DNA from: Alcanivorax sp. S6407 | GTDB lineage: Bacteria > Pseudomonadota > Gammaproteobacteria > Pseudomonadales > Alcanivoracaceae | Reading direction: 5' to 3' | Assembly (NCBI RefSeq): GCF_023016115.1 | Contig: NZ_JALKBH010000004.1 | Coordinates: 1-64,000 of the forward strand | Length of the DNA: 64,000 nucleotides | Shown: positions 27,547 through 36,121 of the stretch, in pieces | Position numbering within the stretch: position 1 is the stretch's first letter | Layout: the number at the start of each line of letters is the position of its first letter | Notes under the pieces: model-generated | Database searches by the model: none | The model's input: only the letters and a program-made list of their open reading frames with translations | Told to the model about the DNA's origin: nothing | Translations under genes and position numbers: made by a program

Positions 27547-29453
27547 AAAAAGTGATTCTGACCACACTGATGACCCTGGCCGTTACCCCGTCACTGGCTG
27601 CCACTCTCACCGACCCCTGTGAAAATGCTGCCGACAAGATTGTCTGTATCGAGGGGAAAATTGCCGAGCAACAGGTGCTGATTGAAGACCGGATCGACTA
27701 TCTGAATACCACGCAGGGGCCTGTGGGCATTACTGGCCCTGTGGGCGCAACAGGAGTACAGGGCCCCGCCGGCGCCCGGGGCAGTAAAGGCATCACCGGC
27801 CGCGACAACAAAACGGGACTGGAAACCGAATATTACGATCGCTACTGGGCTCTACTGAACCGGGATGTGAACCTCAGCTCCAATATTCTGACACCGCTCC
27901 TCAGGTTCGGGTTGATCGAGCAGGAGAATATCGGCGCGATGCCGCGACGGATTGCCGATCTGAACCGCAACCCGGACATTATCGGCGTGACTCCGGCCCA
28001 GCGCAGTGAGGCCGACCCGGCCTGGCTGGATTTCCCCAAAAATAGTGACGGCGTCTATCTGGATTCCTTCAGTGACACCTTCGAAAAAATTCTGTTCGTG
28101 TCAGATATCGATAATGAAGAGAACCTGCGCACCAGCCTTCTCTTCGATGGACAACCGGTGGAGGAGCATGTCGACACCGTTGCGCAATACTGCACGCTAC
28201 GGCCCGACTCCGCGTTCTGTGGCACAGACATGGCCGGCCTGGCCGACCTTCGCTACATGACCAGTATCAAGCTGGATGAACTCAGGGAGCTGCCTCAGGA
28301 GATCACCGTTACCAGCGCCCGGGAATTCTCGATCTACAAGCTGGGCATGGAACCGGACGATCTGGCTTTCCTGATGGTCATCGACCACATCCTGGCATTG
28401 TTCGAGCAGGTCGAATTCAAGAATGCTGTGATGGCCAACATGAATGAAGCATTGGCATTGCTTGATTCCAGGCTGGATATCGAATCCAGCATTCTGCAGC
28501 TGAATATTGATGCCGCCGAGACGCAGGAGCTGAAAGACCAGTACCAGCAAGAGCTGGATACACTGACCAGTGACATCGCGTTTTCCAAACAATCCCTGGA
28601 AGACGGCCTTATTCTGTTTGAATCACTCAGCAGCGATGAGTACGGCTTGCGCAAGGAACGGCTGATCAACTACATCAACGATTCTGACCTGCTTTACGTC
28701 ACGCTGATGAACTCCGCAATCGAGCTGTACTGGCAGTACAAGGACAACCCGCTGGCCATGACCGAAGAACAGCGCGCGGCCTGGAGCACTTTCGAGTTCC
28801 GCTTCATGTACTTCGCGGAAAGCTTCCTGTTCAAGTGGAAGGATGCGGCGCAAACCGAGAGAGATTTGTTCTTCCAGAATTACGTGGGTTCCAATCTGGA
28901 TGGCCTGCTCGGTGCTCCCAGCACCCCCGACTTTGTCGACGCCGGGGCTGTACGGGTGGGTGACCTTTATCTGAAGAAGCAGCCCCCGGCCATCCAGACC
29001 TGGCAGACCGCCATGGCCTCAGCCACTACCGTCGCCTCCCTTGCCGGTGTCACTGCCGCGGGTTTTGGTCTGACCGCGGGCGTCGCCAGCGCAGCCGGCT
29101 CCAACATCGTGGCGGGATCCGCTGTTTACGGCATGTTTTCAGCGCTCACGGCCAGCAGCAGTGCTGGTGGCGGGGCGGCTGCCATTGGCGGCGCCAGCGG
29201 CGTGGCCAGTGCCGCCGCCGCACCGGTGGCCATCGTGGTGCTGGCCCTGACCGCCGGGATCATGGAAGGCATCGATGTGTTTGACCAGGCCGCCAAGGAT
29301 GAACGATACGAAGCCTTCATGAATTACTACATTCATGCCGAGGATCCTGCCTCCCTGCACAATATCGATCTGCCCCTCGAAGATCGCCGCAACATGATCA
29401 ACAACATGCTGTACATGTGGATGGCCAGTAACAGTCAGTTGGCGACGGATTGA
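27543..29453 (+). CDS. Large exported collagen-like protein C
   Basis: This 636-residue protein has a Sec signal (about 1-20, ending SLAAT), a short region with two Cys, then ten glycines spaced every third residue from 59 to 86 (GPVGITGPVGATGVQG) with basic residues (R79, K82). A large mostly helical domain follows. Near the end, about 489-576, is an Ala/Gly-rich hydrophobic stretch (VASLAGVTAAGFGLTAG; PVAIVVLALTAGIMEGI) that could insert into a membrane, then a polar tail. I do not recognise the main domain. The three collagen segments of A, B and C are identical in length, which suggests a heterotrimer. Confidence 0.85.
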   Translation: MKKVILTTLMTLAVTPSLAATLTDPCENAADKIVCIEGKIAEQQVLIEDRIDYLNTTQGPVGITGPVGATGVQGPAGARGSKGITGRDNKTGLETEYYDRYWALLNRDVNLSSNILTPLLRFGLIEQENIGAMPRRIADLNRNPDIIGVTPAQRSEADPAWLDFPKNSDGVYLDSFSDTFEKILFVSDIDNEENLRTSLLFDGQPVEEHVDTVAQYCTLRPDSAFCGTDMAGLADLRYMTSIKLDELRELPQEITVTSAREFSIYKLGMEPDDLAFLMVIDHILALFEQVEFKNAVMANMNEALALLDSRLDIESSILQLNIDAAETQELKDQYQQELDTLTSDIAFSKQSLEDGLILFESLSSDEYGLRKERLINYINDSDLLYVTLMNSAIELYWQYKDNPLAMTEEQRAAWSTFEFRFMYFAESFLFKWKDAAQTERDLFFQNYVGSNLDGLLGAPSTPDFVDAGAVRVGDLYLKKQPPAIQTWQTAMASATTVASLAGVTAAGFGLTAGVASAAGSNIVAGSAVYGMFSALTASSSAGGGAAAIGGASGVASAAAAPVAIVVLALTAGIMEGIDVFDQAAKDERYEAFMNYYIHAEDPASLHNIDLPLEDRRNMINNMLYMWMASNSQLATD

Positions 29454-29529
29454 GTGGCGAGGGACGTATCACATGGGCTCCTCCTGCAGGAGCTCATGCT
29501 TGCATGGCGATGAAAACCGTCATCAGAAG

Positions 29530-29562
29530 CGAGTTCCGAGTCTCGAGTTGCGAAGATCAAAA
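29530..29562 (+). repeat. Heptamer array, GAGTTNC family
   Basis: The units gagttcc, gagtctc, gagttgc, gaagatc are followed by the family's conserved tail caaaa. An inverted partner lies at 29851-29880. The 670-bp spacer 29454-30125 holds only repeats and hairpins, no supportable gene. Confidence 0.7.
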
Positions 29563-29584
29563 TCCAAAAAAGGATTGTCATCCC

Positions 29585-29830
29585 CACTGCTGTCCCACAG
29601 TTTCATGAAGATCCTGAGGAGGTGGAGGTGCCTTCTCCTGTGGGAGCTTGCTTGCAAGCGAAGAGTCCTTTCCGCACCAACATTCGCCTGCAAGCAGGCT
29701 CCCACGAGACAGGCATCTGCGAGTGTCAAAATGCGGCGGTGAAATCCTGTTTCCCTAAACAGAGAAACCCGCCGGCTTGCCAGCCTGGCGGGTTTCGGAC
29801 TTCTCTAAATCAAACTGTGGGACAGCAGTG
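29585..29830. repeat. 246-bp nested inverted-repeat element
   Basis: Perfect 19-bp terminal inverted repeats (29585-29603 with 29812-29830) enclose GGGAGCTTGCTTGCAAGCG-type palindromic units near 29640-29705 and a strong hairpin at 29764-29796. There is no coding capacity. It resembles a composite REP/MITE-like element. Confidence 0.7.
29764..29796 (+). terminator. Hairpin, probable terminator of the collagen-like operon
   Basis: A perfect 10-bp stem GAAACCCGCC/GGCGGGTTTC (29764-29773 with 29787-29796) has a 13-nt loop. There is no long U-tract. It is 310 bp past the operon stop. Confidence 0.45.
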
Positions 29831-29922
29831 TTGTCATCCCGGGCTTTGCCTCTCGCAACTCGGAACTCGTGACTCGTAGTTCCCTACGCAGATCGTCATG
29901 CGAGCATGGACTCCTACAGGGG

Positions 29923-30056
29923 GACGCTGCACGCTTCACGCAACAGGCATCACGCTAACCTTGCGGCTAGATCGCTTTTCCCAGTGATCTCTTTGGCCTC
30001 TGCGGTAAAGCCGATTTTGGTTTATCGCGTGTTGCGTGAAGCATGATGCGTGTTGC
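29923..30056. repeat. GCGTG-family heptamer arrays, inverted pair
   Basis: Copies at 29923-29958 and 30024-30056 (gcgtgtt, gcgtgaa, gcatgat, gcgtgtt) face each other just downstream of ahpF. Confidence 0.6.
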
Positions 30057-30059
30057 TTG

Positions 30060-30107
30060 CCCCCAACCAGAAAGCCACCGCATTTGCGGTGGCTTTCTGG
30101 TTGGGGG
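30060..30107. terminator. 22-bp perfect hairpin after ahpF
   Basis: The arms 30060-30081 and 30086-30107 are perfect inverted copies with a 4-nt loop. There is no U-tract on either strand, but the stem is very stable. It lies 18 bases past the ahpF stop. Confidence 0.65.
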
Positions 30108-30125
30108 CTGGTGAGCGCCAGCGGG

Positions 30126-31733
30126 TCAGGCGACGGCGGCTTCCTGCTGCTCGTCGTTGTAGAGGGCTTCGAGACGGTCGCCCTGGGTCATCAGGTATTC
30201 GAACGCAGCCAGTGATGCCTTGGCGCCTTCGCCCATGCTGATGACGATCTGCTTGTAGGGCACAGTGGTCACATCACCGCAGGCGTAGATGCCTTCTTCG
30301 GAGGTCTGGCACTTCTCGTTGATCTCGATCTCGCCAAAGCGCGTGCGGGACACTACATCGCCCAGGAACTCGCTGTTGGGCACCAGACCGATCTGCACGA
30401 ACACACCTTCCAGCGGCAGCAGCGTCACTTCTTCGCTGGCGCGATCGACAAACTCGATACCGCTGACCTTGCCATTGGTGGCCTTGATCTCGCGGGTGGC
30501 CACGTTCTTGTGGATAGTGACGTTGGCCTTCTCTTCCGCCTTGTCCACCAGCACCTTGTCGGCTTTCAGTTCGGGCATGAATTCGAACACCGTCACGGAT
30601 TTGACGATGCCGGCCAGATCCAGTGCCGCTTCGATACCGGAGTTACCGCCACCTATCACCGCCACGTCCTTGCCCTTGAAGAAGGGGCCATCGCAGTGCG
30701 GGCAGTAGGCCACGCCGTTGCCCACGTTTTCTTTCTCGCCGGGCACGCCGAGCTCACGCCACTTGGCGCCGGTGGCGACGATGACCGTCTTGGTGTCGAT
30801 CTCTTCACCGGAAGACAGCACCACCTTCTTGATTTCGCCCTTCTCGACGCGGGCCACCTTGAGGTGTTCCTTCACTGTGACGTCGTATTCATTCATGTGC
30901 GCCTGCAGCGCACCGGACAGTTCCGGGCCAGTGGTCTTCTTCACGGAGATCAGGTTTTCGATATCCATGGTGTCTTTCACCTGGCCACCGATACGGTCGG
31001 CGATCAGGGTCACCTTCAGACCTTTACGGGCGCTGTAGATAGCCGCAGCCACACCGGCCGGGCCACCGCCGATCACGGTGACGTCCTGCAGCGGCAGTTT
31101 TTCACCGGCGCCAGCCTGGGCGATGGTGGGCTCATAGGCCATCAGTTTGTCGATCAGCTCAGCCGCGGTCACCTTGCCGTTGGCGAACAGTTCGCCGTTC
31201 AGGTAAACGCTGGGCACACCCTGAATGTCACGCTGGTTGACCAGATCCTGGTACAGGCCACCGTCGATCATTTCAGAGGTAATGTTCGGGCTCAGCAGCG
31301 CAAACTGATTGAGCGCCTGGACCACGTCCGGGCAGTTGTGGCAGCTCAGGCTGATGAACACTTCAAAGTGCATTTCGCCCTGAACATTGGCCACCATGCG
31401 CTGGAGGCTGTCATCCAGCTTGATGTCGGTACCTGATGCGTGCAGGAAGGCCAGCACCAGGGAATTGAATTCATGGCCTGCGGGAATACCGGAGAAACGG
31501 ATACCGGTGTCTTCACCGTCAGCTTCCAGCAGGAAAGAAATCGGGCTGCGCAGTGTGCCGCCCAGATCGCGCTCTTCGAACGCCAGATTGTCACTGACAC
31601 CGGCGATGTCGGAGAGGAATTTCACCAGTTCGTCGCGCTTGCTATGGGAGCCGCTTTGCAGCACGAAAGTAACTTTCTTCTGCATATTGGCGGCGTAGCC
31701 CTTGAGAGCCTGCAAAATTTCATTCGTGAGCAT
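30126..31733 (-). CDS. ahpF: Alkyl hydroperoxide reductase subunit F
   Basis: AhpF is an NADH-dependent flavoprotein disulfide reductase that recycles AhpC. The 535 residues comprise two fused thioredoxin-like folds with the N-terminal CHNC redox pair, an FAD domain (VIGGGPAGVAAAIYSARKG), the active disulfide CPHC (in AYCPHCDGPFF), an NADH domain (IGGGNSGIEAALDLAG) and the closing YACGDVTTVPYKQ. I start at MLTNEILQAL with GGGAAGA upstream; a longer frame exists but is not conserved. It follows ahpC by 96 bp with an attenuator-like hairpin between them. Confidence 0.97.
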   Translation of the reverse strand: MLTNEILQALKGYAANMQKKVTFVLQSGSHSKRDELVKFLSDIAGVSDNLAFEERDLGGTLRSPISFLLEADGEDTGIRFSGIPAGHEFNSLVLAFLHASGTDIKLDDSLQRMVANVQGEMHFEVFISLSCHNCPDVVQALNQFALLSPNITSEMIDGGLYQDLVNQRDIQGVPSVYLNGELFANGKVTAAELIDKLMAYEPTIAQAGAGEKLPLQDVTVIGGGPAGVAAAIYSARKGLKVTLIADRIGGQVKDTMDIENLISVKKTTGPELSGALQAHMNEYDVTVKEHLKVARVEKGEIKKVVLSSGEEIDTKTVIVATGAKWRELGVPGEKENVGNGVAYCPHCDGPFFKGKDVAVIGGGNSGIEAALDLAGIVKSVTVFEFMPELKADKVLVDKAEEKANVTIHKNVATREIKATNGKVSGIEFVDRASEEVTLLPLEGVFVQIGLVPNSEFLGDVVSRTRFGEIEINEKCQTSEEGIYACGDVTTVPYKQIVISMGEGAKASLAAFEYLMTQGDRLEALYNDEQQEAAVA

Positions 31734-31770
31734 GAGTCTTCCCTTAACGTGAATTAAGTAATCAGTGACC

Positions 31771-31814
31771 AAAAAAGCTTGGGGGTGCTGCCCCGGCGAT
31801 CCTGCCGGAGCAGC
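31771..31814 (-). terminator. Attenuator-like hairpin between ahpC and ahpF
   Basis: An 11-bp stem with one G-U pair (31804-31814 with 31787-31797 on the minus strand) is followed about 10 nt later by six U residues (31771-31776). It could make ahpC expression exceed that of ahpF. Confidence 0.45.
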
Positions 31815-31829
31815 AGACCGGAGTCGGGC

Positions 31830-32393
31830 TTAGATCTTGCCGACCAGGTCCAGGGAGGGAGCCAGAGTGGCTTCGCCTTCTTTCCACTTGGCCGGGCATA
31901 CTTCGCCGGGGTGGTTGCGAACGTACTGGGCCGCTTTCACTTTGCGCATCAGGTCGTCGGCGTCACGGCCAATACCTTCGGCAGTGATTTCCATGGCCTG
32001 GATCACGCCATCCGGATCGATCAGGAAGGTAGCGCGGTCTGCCAGACCCTGACCTTCACGCATCACACCGAAGTTGTTGGTGATGGTGCCGGTCTGATCG
32101 CCCACCATGTAGTAGTTGATCTTGCCGATGGTGTCGGAAGTGTCGTGCCATGCCTTGTGGGTGAAGTGGGTGTCGGTGGACACAGAGAACACTTCTACGC
32201 CCATCTGCTGCAGCTCTTCGTACTTGTCAGCCACGTCGCCCAGCTCGGTGGGGCAAACGAAAGTGAAGTCGGCCGGGTAGAAGAAGAAGATGGCCCACTT
32301 GCCTTTCACGTCTGCTTCAGAGATCTCTACAAACTCGCCCTGCTTGAATGCGGTGGCGTTGAACGGTTGGATCTCGCTATTGATCTGTGCCAT
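31830..32393 (-). CDS. ahpC: Alkyl hydroperoxide reductase subunit C (peroxiredoxin)
   Basis: AhpC is a typical 2-Cys peroxiredoxin that reduces hydrogen peroxide and organic peroxides. In its 187 residues the peroxidatic Cys47 (DFTFVCPTE) and resolving Cys166 (GEVCPAKW) fall at the same positions as in the Escherichia coli enzyme. AhpF downstream re-reduces it. Regulation by OxyR is usual for the family, but I could not identify a convincing OxyR site in 32394-32520. Confidence 0.98.
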   Translation of the reverse strand: MAQINSEIQPFNATAFKQGEFVEISEADVKGKWAIFFFYPADFTFVCPTELGDVADKYEELQQMGVEVFSVSTDTHFTHKAWHDTSDTIGKINYYMVGDQTGTITNNFGVMREGQGLADRATFLIDPDGVIQAMEITAEGIGRDADDLMRKVKAAQYVRNHPGEVCPAKWKEGEATLAPSLDLVGKI

Positions 32394-32535
32394 GTCGTTA
32401 AGACTCCCTAGGTTGGCTTGTTTGCTTGTGCGACGCCTAGAATGCGAAAAAGCTACTCATTGGTAAATTTGAAAGTCTTTATGGTGGCGATAGGGAATGC
32501 CTAATGACGATTTCATGGCGCTGACATGGGGGGCG

Positions 32536-32910
32536 GCTACAAGCTTCAAGCCTCAAGCTGCAACACGGGGACAGGCATGGAGAGAGGGTCTGGCGTTGCG
32601 GCCCCGCGCTGGGGGGGGGGGCCTAAAGGCCTTGCAGGAGTGGTCGTTTGCTATGCCCTGCGGGGGCGACCACGGGGCCTTCGCGGTGGAACCACCGCTC
32701 CCACAGTGGGCACGGGTGCGACAATGGGCAGTGCCGAGGTTCATACACCTGTAGGAGCACATCTTGAGGTGCGAACCTCGCGCAGCGAGGCGACCGAAGC
32801 GAGGTGATTGTTTGAAGTGGTGTCGAGACCGGAGAGACCTGATCGCCCTGCGTTTCTGGAATCCTTACCTCGCTTGGGCTCGGATCGCGAGCAGGCTCGC
32901 TCCTACAGCG
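32536..32910. repeat. Repeat-filled spacer upstream of ahpC
   Basis: No gene is supported in 32394-32937. It contains an AAGCTNC-family heptamer array (32538-32562), a homopolymer of 11 G (32611-32621), GGTGGAACCACCGCTCC-type palindromes near 32680-32705, and a GGAGC/GCTCC unit near 32886-32910. Confidence 0.6.
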
Positions 32911-32937
32911 GCTTCGTGGATACGCTGATGCGCGTGC

Positions 32938-35115
32938 TCAATGCAGTGGTGGGTGGGCGCTGGGGGCCAGGTGGTGGCGGCGTTTGAACAGGGTGTCCAG
33001 GGGTTCCGGGCGGCCGATGGCGTAGCCTTGCACGTAGTCCACCCCGGTTTCCCGCAGCAGGGGAATCAGGGCCATGTCTTCCACGAATTCCGCTACCGTC
33101 TGGATATTCAGGCGGTGCGCCACTTCGTTGATGGATTCCACGATGGTGTGATCCACACTGGAACGCAGCAGGTTGCGCACGAAGCTGCCGTCGATCTTGA
33201 GGTAATCCACCTTGAAGTGCTTGAGGTAGTTGAATGAACTGAAACCACTGCCGAAATCATCCAGTGCCACCTTGCAGCCCTGCTCCCGCAGCCAGATCAG
33301 AACATCACTCACCGATCCCATCTGGTTTACCACCGTGGTTTCGGTAATTTCGAAGGTCAGTCGCTCGGCCGCCAGTGGCGTCTCTTCCAGCAACCCGGCC
33401 AGATAGTTCGGGAAACCCGGATCATCCAGGGTGGTGGCCGACAGGTTGATCGCCAGATTGAGGCCACTGATGGCAGCCAGCTCTTCACCACGGACCAGCA
33501 GCAGCTGGCGCAACACCCAGCGGTCGATATGGGGCATCATCTGGTAGCGTTCCGCTGCCGGGATAAAGGCCCCCGGGCTGATCACCTCACCTTCGCGGCC
33601 ACGCAGACGCAGCAACACCTCATAGTGGCCGGGATCCCCTTCCACCAGCGCACGGATTTCCTGCACATACAGCTCGAACCGGTCCGCCTCCAGGGATTCA
33701 CGCAGGCTGGCGGCCATCTGCAATTCCAGATGGCGGCGTGAAGCATCGCTGTCTTCAGCGGTATACACCACCACCTGCCCACGTCCTCGATGCTTGGCGG
33801 TGTAACAGGCCACATCGGCACGACTCATGGCCTCCTCCACCGAGGAGGCACCATCTTCCAGTTCCACCAGCCCGATGCTGGCACCGATGTTGTAGACCGC
33901 CTCTTCCCAGTCGAAGCGGATGGCATCCAGCGCTTCAATCAAACGTTCGGCGATCAGGCGGGCCCGCTCCACCGGGCAATGGCGCAGCAGCAGGCCAAAT
34001 TCGTCGCCACCCAGCCGCGCCAGCACGTCATCATCACGGATCTGCTGGCCTATCACCCCGGCGCACTCACGCAGCAGGGCATCCCCGGCCACATGGCCGG
34101 CGGTATCATTGACCACCTTGAAGCGATCCAGATTAATGAAGCAGAGGATACTGCTCTCGCGCCCTTCTTCGGTAAGCGCCCCCTGCAAGGCCAGTTCAAA
34201 GCCGCGCCGGTTAGTCAGCCCGGTGAGTGCATCATGGGTGGCCTGGAAATCCAGCGCCTTCTTCATGGCCCGGCTGCTGGTGATGTCACGGAAGACCACC
34301 ACCGCCCCCACCAGACGGCCATCATCGGCCCGCAGCGGTGACGCCGAGTCCTGAATTTCATAGAGGTTGCCATCCAGGCTGCGCAGGCGGATACCTTCAC
34401 GCAGAAAACAGACCTCAAGCCCCTCCAGAGCAGCGCTGACCGGGCTATCCAGACGCACCCCGGTATCTTCGTCTACCAGCTCAAACACCTCATCCACAGG
34501 CCGCCCCACCGCCTGCTGCTCCACCCAGCCTGTCAGCGATTCCGCCACCGGGTTCATGAAGGTAATCAGGCCGCTCTCATCGGTGGCCAGCACCGCATCG
34601 GCAATGGCATCCAGGGTGACGCGCAAATGCTCGGATTCCCTTGCCAAACGCCCCTGCTTTTCCAGCAGATCGGCCTGCGCATCGTGGGTTTCCTGGGTAG
34701 ATTCCAGTTCCATCAACAGGCAGCCCTTGCCGCCCTCGATACCGGTGAGGTTGAGTCTCACCCACTGCCAGCCACCATGACGCTGCAGACGCACTTCCCG
34801 GCGGCAGACCTGGCCCTCTCCGGGCAGCGAGAGTTCGGCAATGTCTTCAGGGTGAAACAGGGCAGTAAACGGTTGCAGGAAGAGGGTTTCAGGCGGGGCA
34901 CCACATAGCTGGCTCATGGCGGGGTTGCACTTCTGCCAGCTGCCATCGGCAGACAGCATGGCCATACCGACGCCGGTATGGTTCATGGCAAGGCGGTAGC
35001 AGTCATCGTCACAATCGGGCTGCTGCGGGGCCCTCCTGGTATCGCGATACCAGAAGAATAACAGCAAGGCTCCCGCGGCCAGTGCCACGAACAGCGAAAT
35101 CCCCATGATGACCAT
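32938..35115 (-). CDS. PAS-PAS-GGDEF-EAL cyclic-di-GMP protein
   Basis: This membrane-anchored regulator of c-di-GMP has 725 residues: an N-terminal membrane helix (about 5-24, FVALAAGALLLFFWYR), two PAS domains (about 40-285), a GGDEF domain with intact RLGGDEFGLLL, and an EAL domain with EVLLRL, NLAINLSATTL, FEITETT and LDDFGSGFSS. The catalytic signatures of both a diguanylate cyclase and a phosphodiesterase appear complete. Which one dominates cannot be told from sequence. Two ATGs nine bases apart are possible starts. It is monocistronic and divergent from mtgA. Confidence 0.94.
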   Translation of the reverse strand: MVIMGISLFVALAAGALLLFFWYRDTRRAPQQPDCDDDCYRLAMNHTGVGMAMLSADGSWQKCNPAMSQLCGAPPETLFLQPFTALFHPEDIAELSLPGEGQVCRREVRLQRHGGWQWVRLNLTGIEGGKGCLLMELESTQETHDAQADLLEKQGRLARESEHLRVTLDAIADAVLATDESGLITFMNPVAESLTGWVEQQAVGRPVDEVFELVDEDTGVRLDSPVSAALEGLEVCFLREGIRLRSLDGNLYEIQDSASPLRADDGRLVGAVVVFRDITSSRAMKKALDFQATHDALTGLTNRRGFELALQGALTEEGRESSILCFINLDRFKVVNDTAGHVAGDALLRECAGVIGQQIRDDDVLARLGGDEFGLLLRHCPVERARLIAERLIEALDAIRFDWEEAVYNIGASIGLVELEDGASSVEEAMSRADVACYTAKHRGRGQVVVYTAEDSDASRRHLELQMAASLRESLEADRFELYVQEIRALVEGDPGHYEVLLRLRGREGEVISPGAFIPAAERYQMMPHIDRWVLRQLLLVRGEELAAISGLNLAINLSATTLDDPGFPNYLAGLLEETPLAAERLTFEITETTVVNQMGSVSDVLIWLREQGCKVALDDFGSGFSSFNYLKHFKVDYLKIDGSFVRNLLRSSVDHTIVESINEVAHRLNIQTVAEFVEDMALIPLLRETGVDYVQGYAIGRPEPLDTLFKRRHHLAPSAHPPLH

Positions 35116-35263
35116 CCAGTGGTTTTATAGTTGTTTCGGGCATTCTTTCGTCAGTGTACACCCATCGGCCAGCATCACCTGACAAGAATGGAACTTTCGC
35201 CGACAATTGGGGCCTGTTATTCCACTAAAGTATGGAGTTCTTCGGTCTGATTCCGAATCCACG

Positions 35264-36121
35264 ATGACGTTTCGACGACGACTGCTCAAGCTGCTGGCGC
35301 TACTAGCCATGTTGGCGGCCCTTTATCCGCTCTGGTATCTGGGCCAGGTATTGCGCCTGCAGAGCCATAATCCGGAGCACAGCGCCTACATGTCCCGGGC
35401 CCAGGCCCAGGGCACGGTGCACTACGAGTGGCGGGATTACGACCAGATCAGCGACTATCTGAAACGGGCCGTACTGATCTCCGAGGATGCCCAGTTCATT
35501 CGCCATGGCGGCTTTGACTGGCCCGGTATCCGCTATGCCCTGAAACGCAATCTGGAAGCCGGCAAACCGGTGGCCGGAGGCTCCACCATTACCCAGCAAC
35601 TGGCCAAGAATCTCTACCTTTCCGGCGATCGCTCCTATCTGCGCAAGGGCAAGGAGGCCGTGATTGCACTGATGCTGGAAACCGGCCTGAGCAAGCGCCG
35701 TATCCTCGAGTTGTACCTGAACGTGGCCCAATGGGGGCACCAGATCTACGGTGCCGAGGCCGCGGCACAGCATTATTTCAGCGTCAGCGCTGCTGAACTA
35801 AGCCCCGAGCAGGCCGCCCGGCTGGCCGCGATTCTGCCCAGACCCAACGAGTATGACTTTCGCGGCCCCTCTGACTACGTCACCGAGCGGACCCAATGGA
35901 TTGTCGGCCAGATGCGTCTGGTAGCCATCCCCGACCCCACTGAGGTACCGTTACCGCCGCTGGCGATAACCGACACCTCCGGCACAGCCGACAAGGCCTT
36001 ACCTGACGCGGCCGACGCCGAGACGGCCACAGCCACCGCAGCACAGGCTGAACCCGCCGTGAGCGACAACAATAACGACAGCAACGCCCCCGCATTGCCC
36101 GAACAAGGAACCCCGCAATGA
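35264..36121 (+). CDS. mtgA: Monofunctional peptidoglycan glycosyltransferase MtgA
   Basis: MtgA polymerizes lipid II into glycan strands at the inner membrane. The 285-residue product has an N-terminal membrane anchor (LLALLAMLAALYPLWYL) and the GT51 motifs SEDAQFIRHGGFD (catalytic Glu), GGSTITQQLAKNLYL and KEAVIALMLE. A low-complexity Ala/Asp/Thr-rich C-terminal tail of about 60 residues is unusual for the family. I start at MTFRRRLL, although no strong ribosome site is visible; a longer frame begins at 35207. Its TGA overlaps the ATG of the next gene. Confidence 0.94.
   Translation: MTFRRRLLKLLALLAMLAALYPLWYLGQVLRLQSHNPEHSAYMSRAQAQGTVHYEWRDYDQISDYLKRAVLISEDAQFIRHGGFDWPGIRYALKRNLEAGKPVAGGSTITQQLAKNLYLSGDRSYLRKGKEAVIALMLETGLSKRRILELYLNVAQWGHQIYGAEAAAQHYFSVSAAELSPEQAARLAAILPRPNEYDFRGPSDYVTERTQWIVGQMRLVAIPDPTEVPLPPLAITDTSGTADKALPDAADAETATATAAQAEPAVSDNNNDSNAPALPEQGTPQ

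Noticed and set aside
29473-29742. Possible small genes in the spacer behind the collagen-like operon
   Set aside because: The frames are built from repeat units; the same translated fragments recur in other spacers.
32394-32520. OxyR binding site upstream of ahpC
   Set aside because: Only scattered ATAG/CTAT-like fragments; spacing does not fit the tetranucleotide consensus convincingly.
32497-32807. Small plus-strand frames upstream of ahpC
   Set aside because: Composed of repeats and a G-run, with no ribosome sites.
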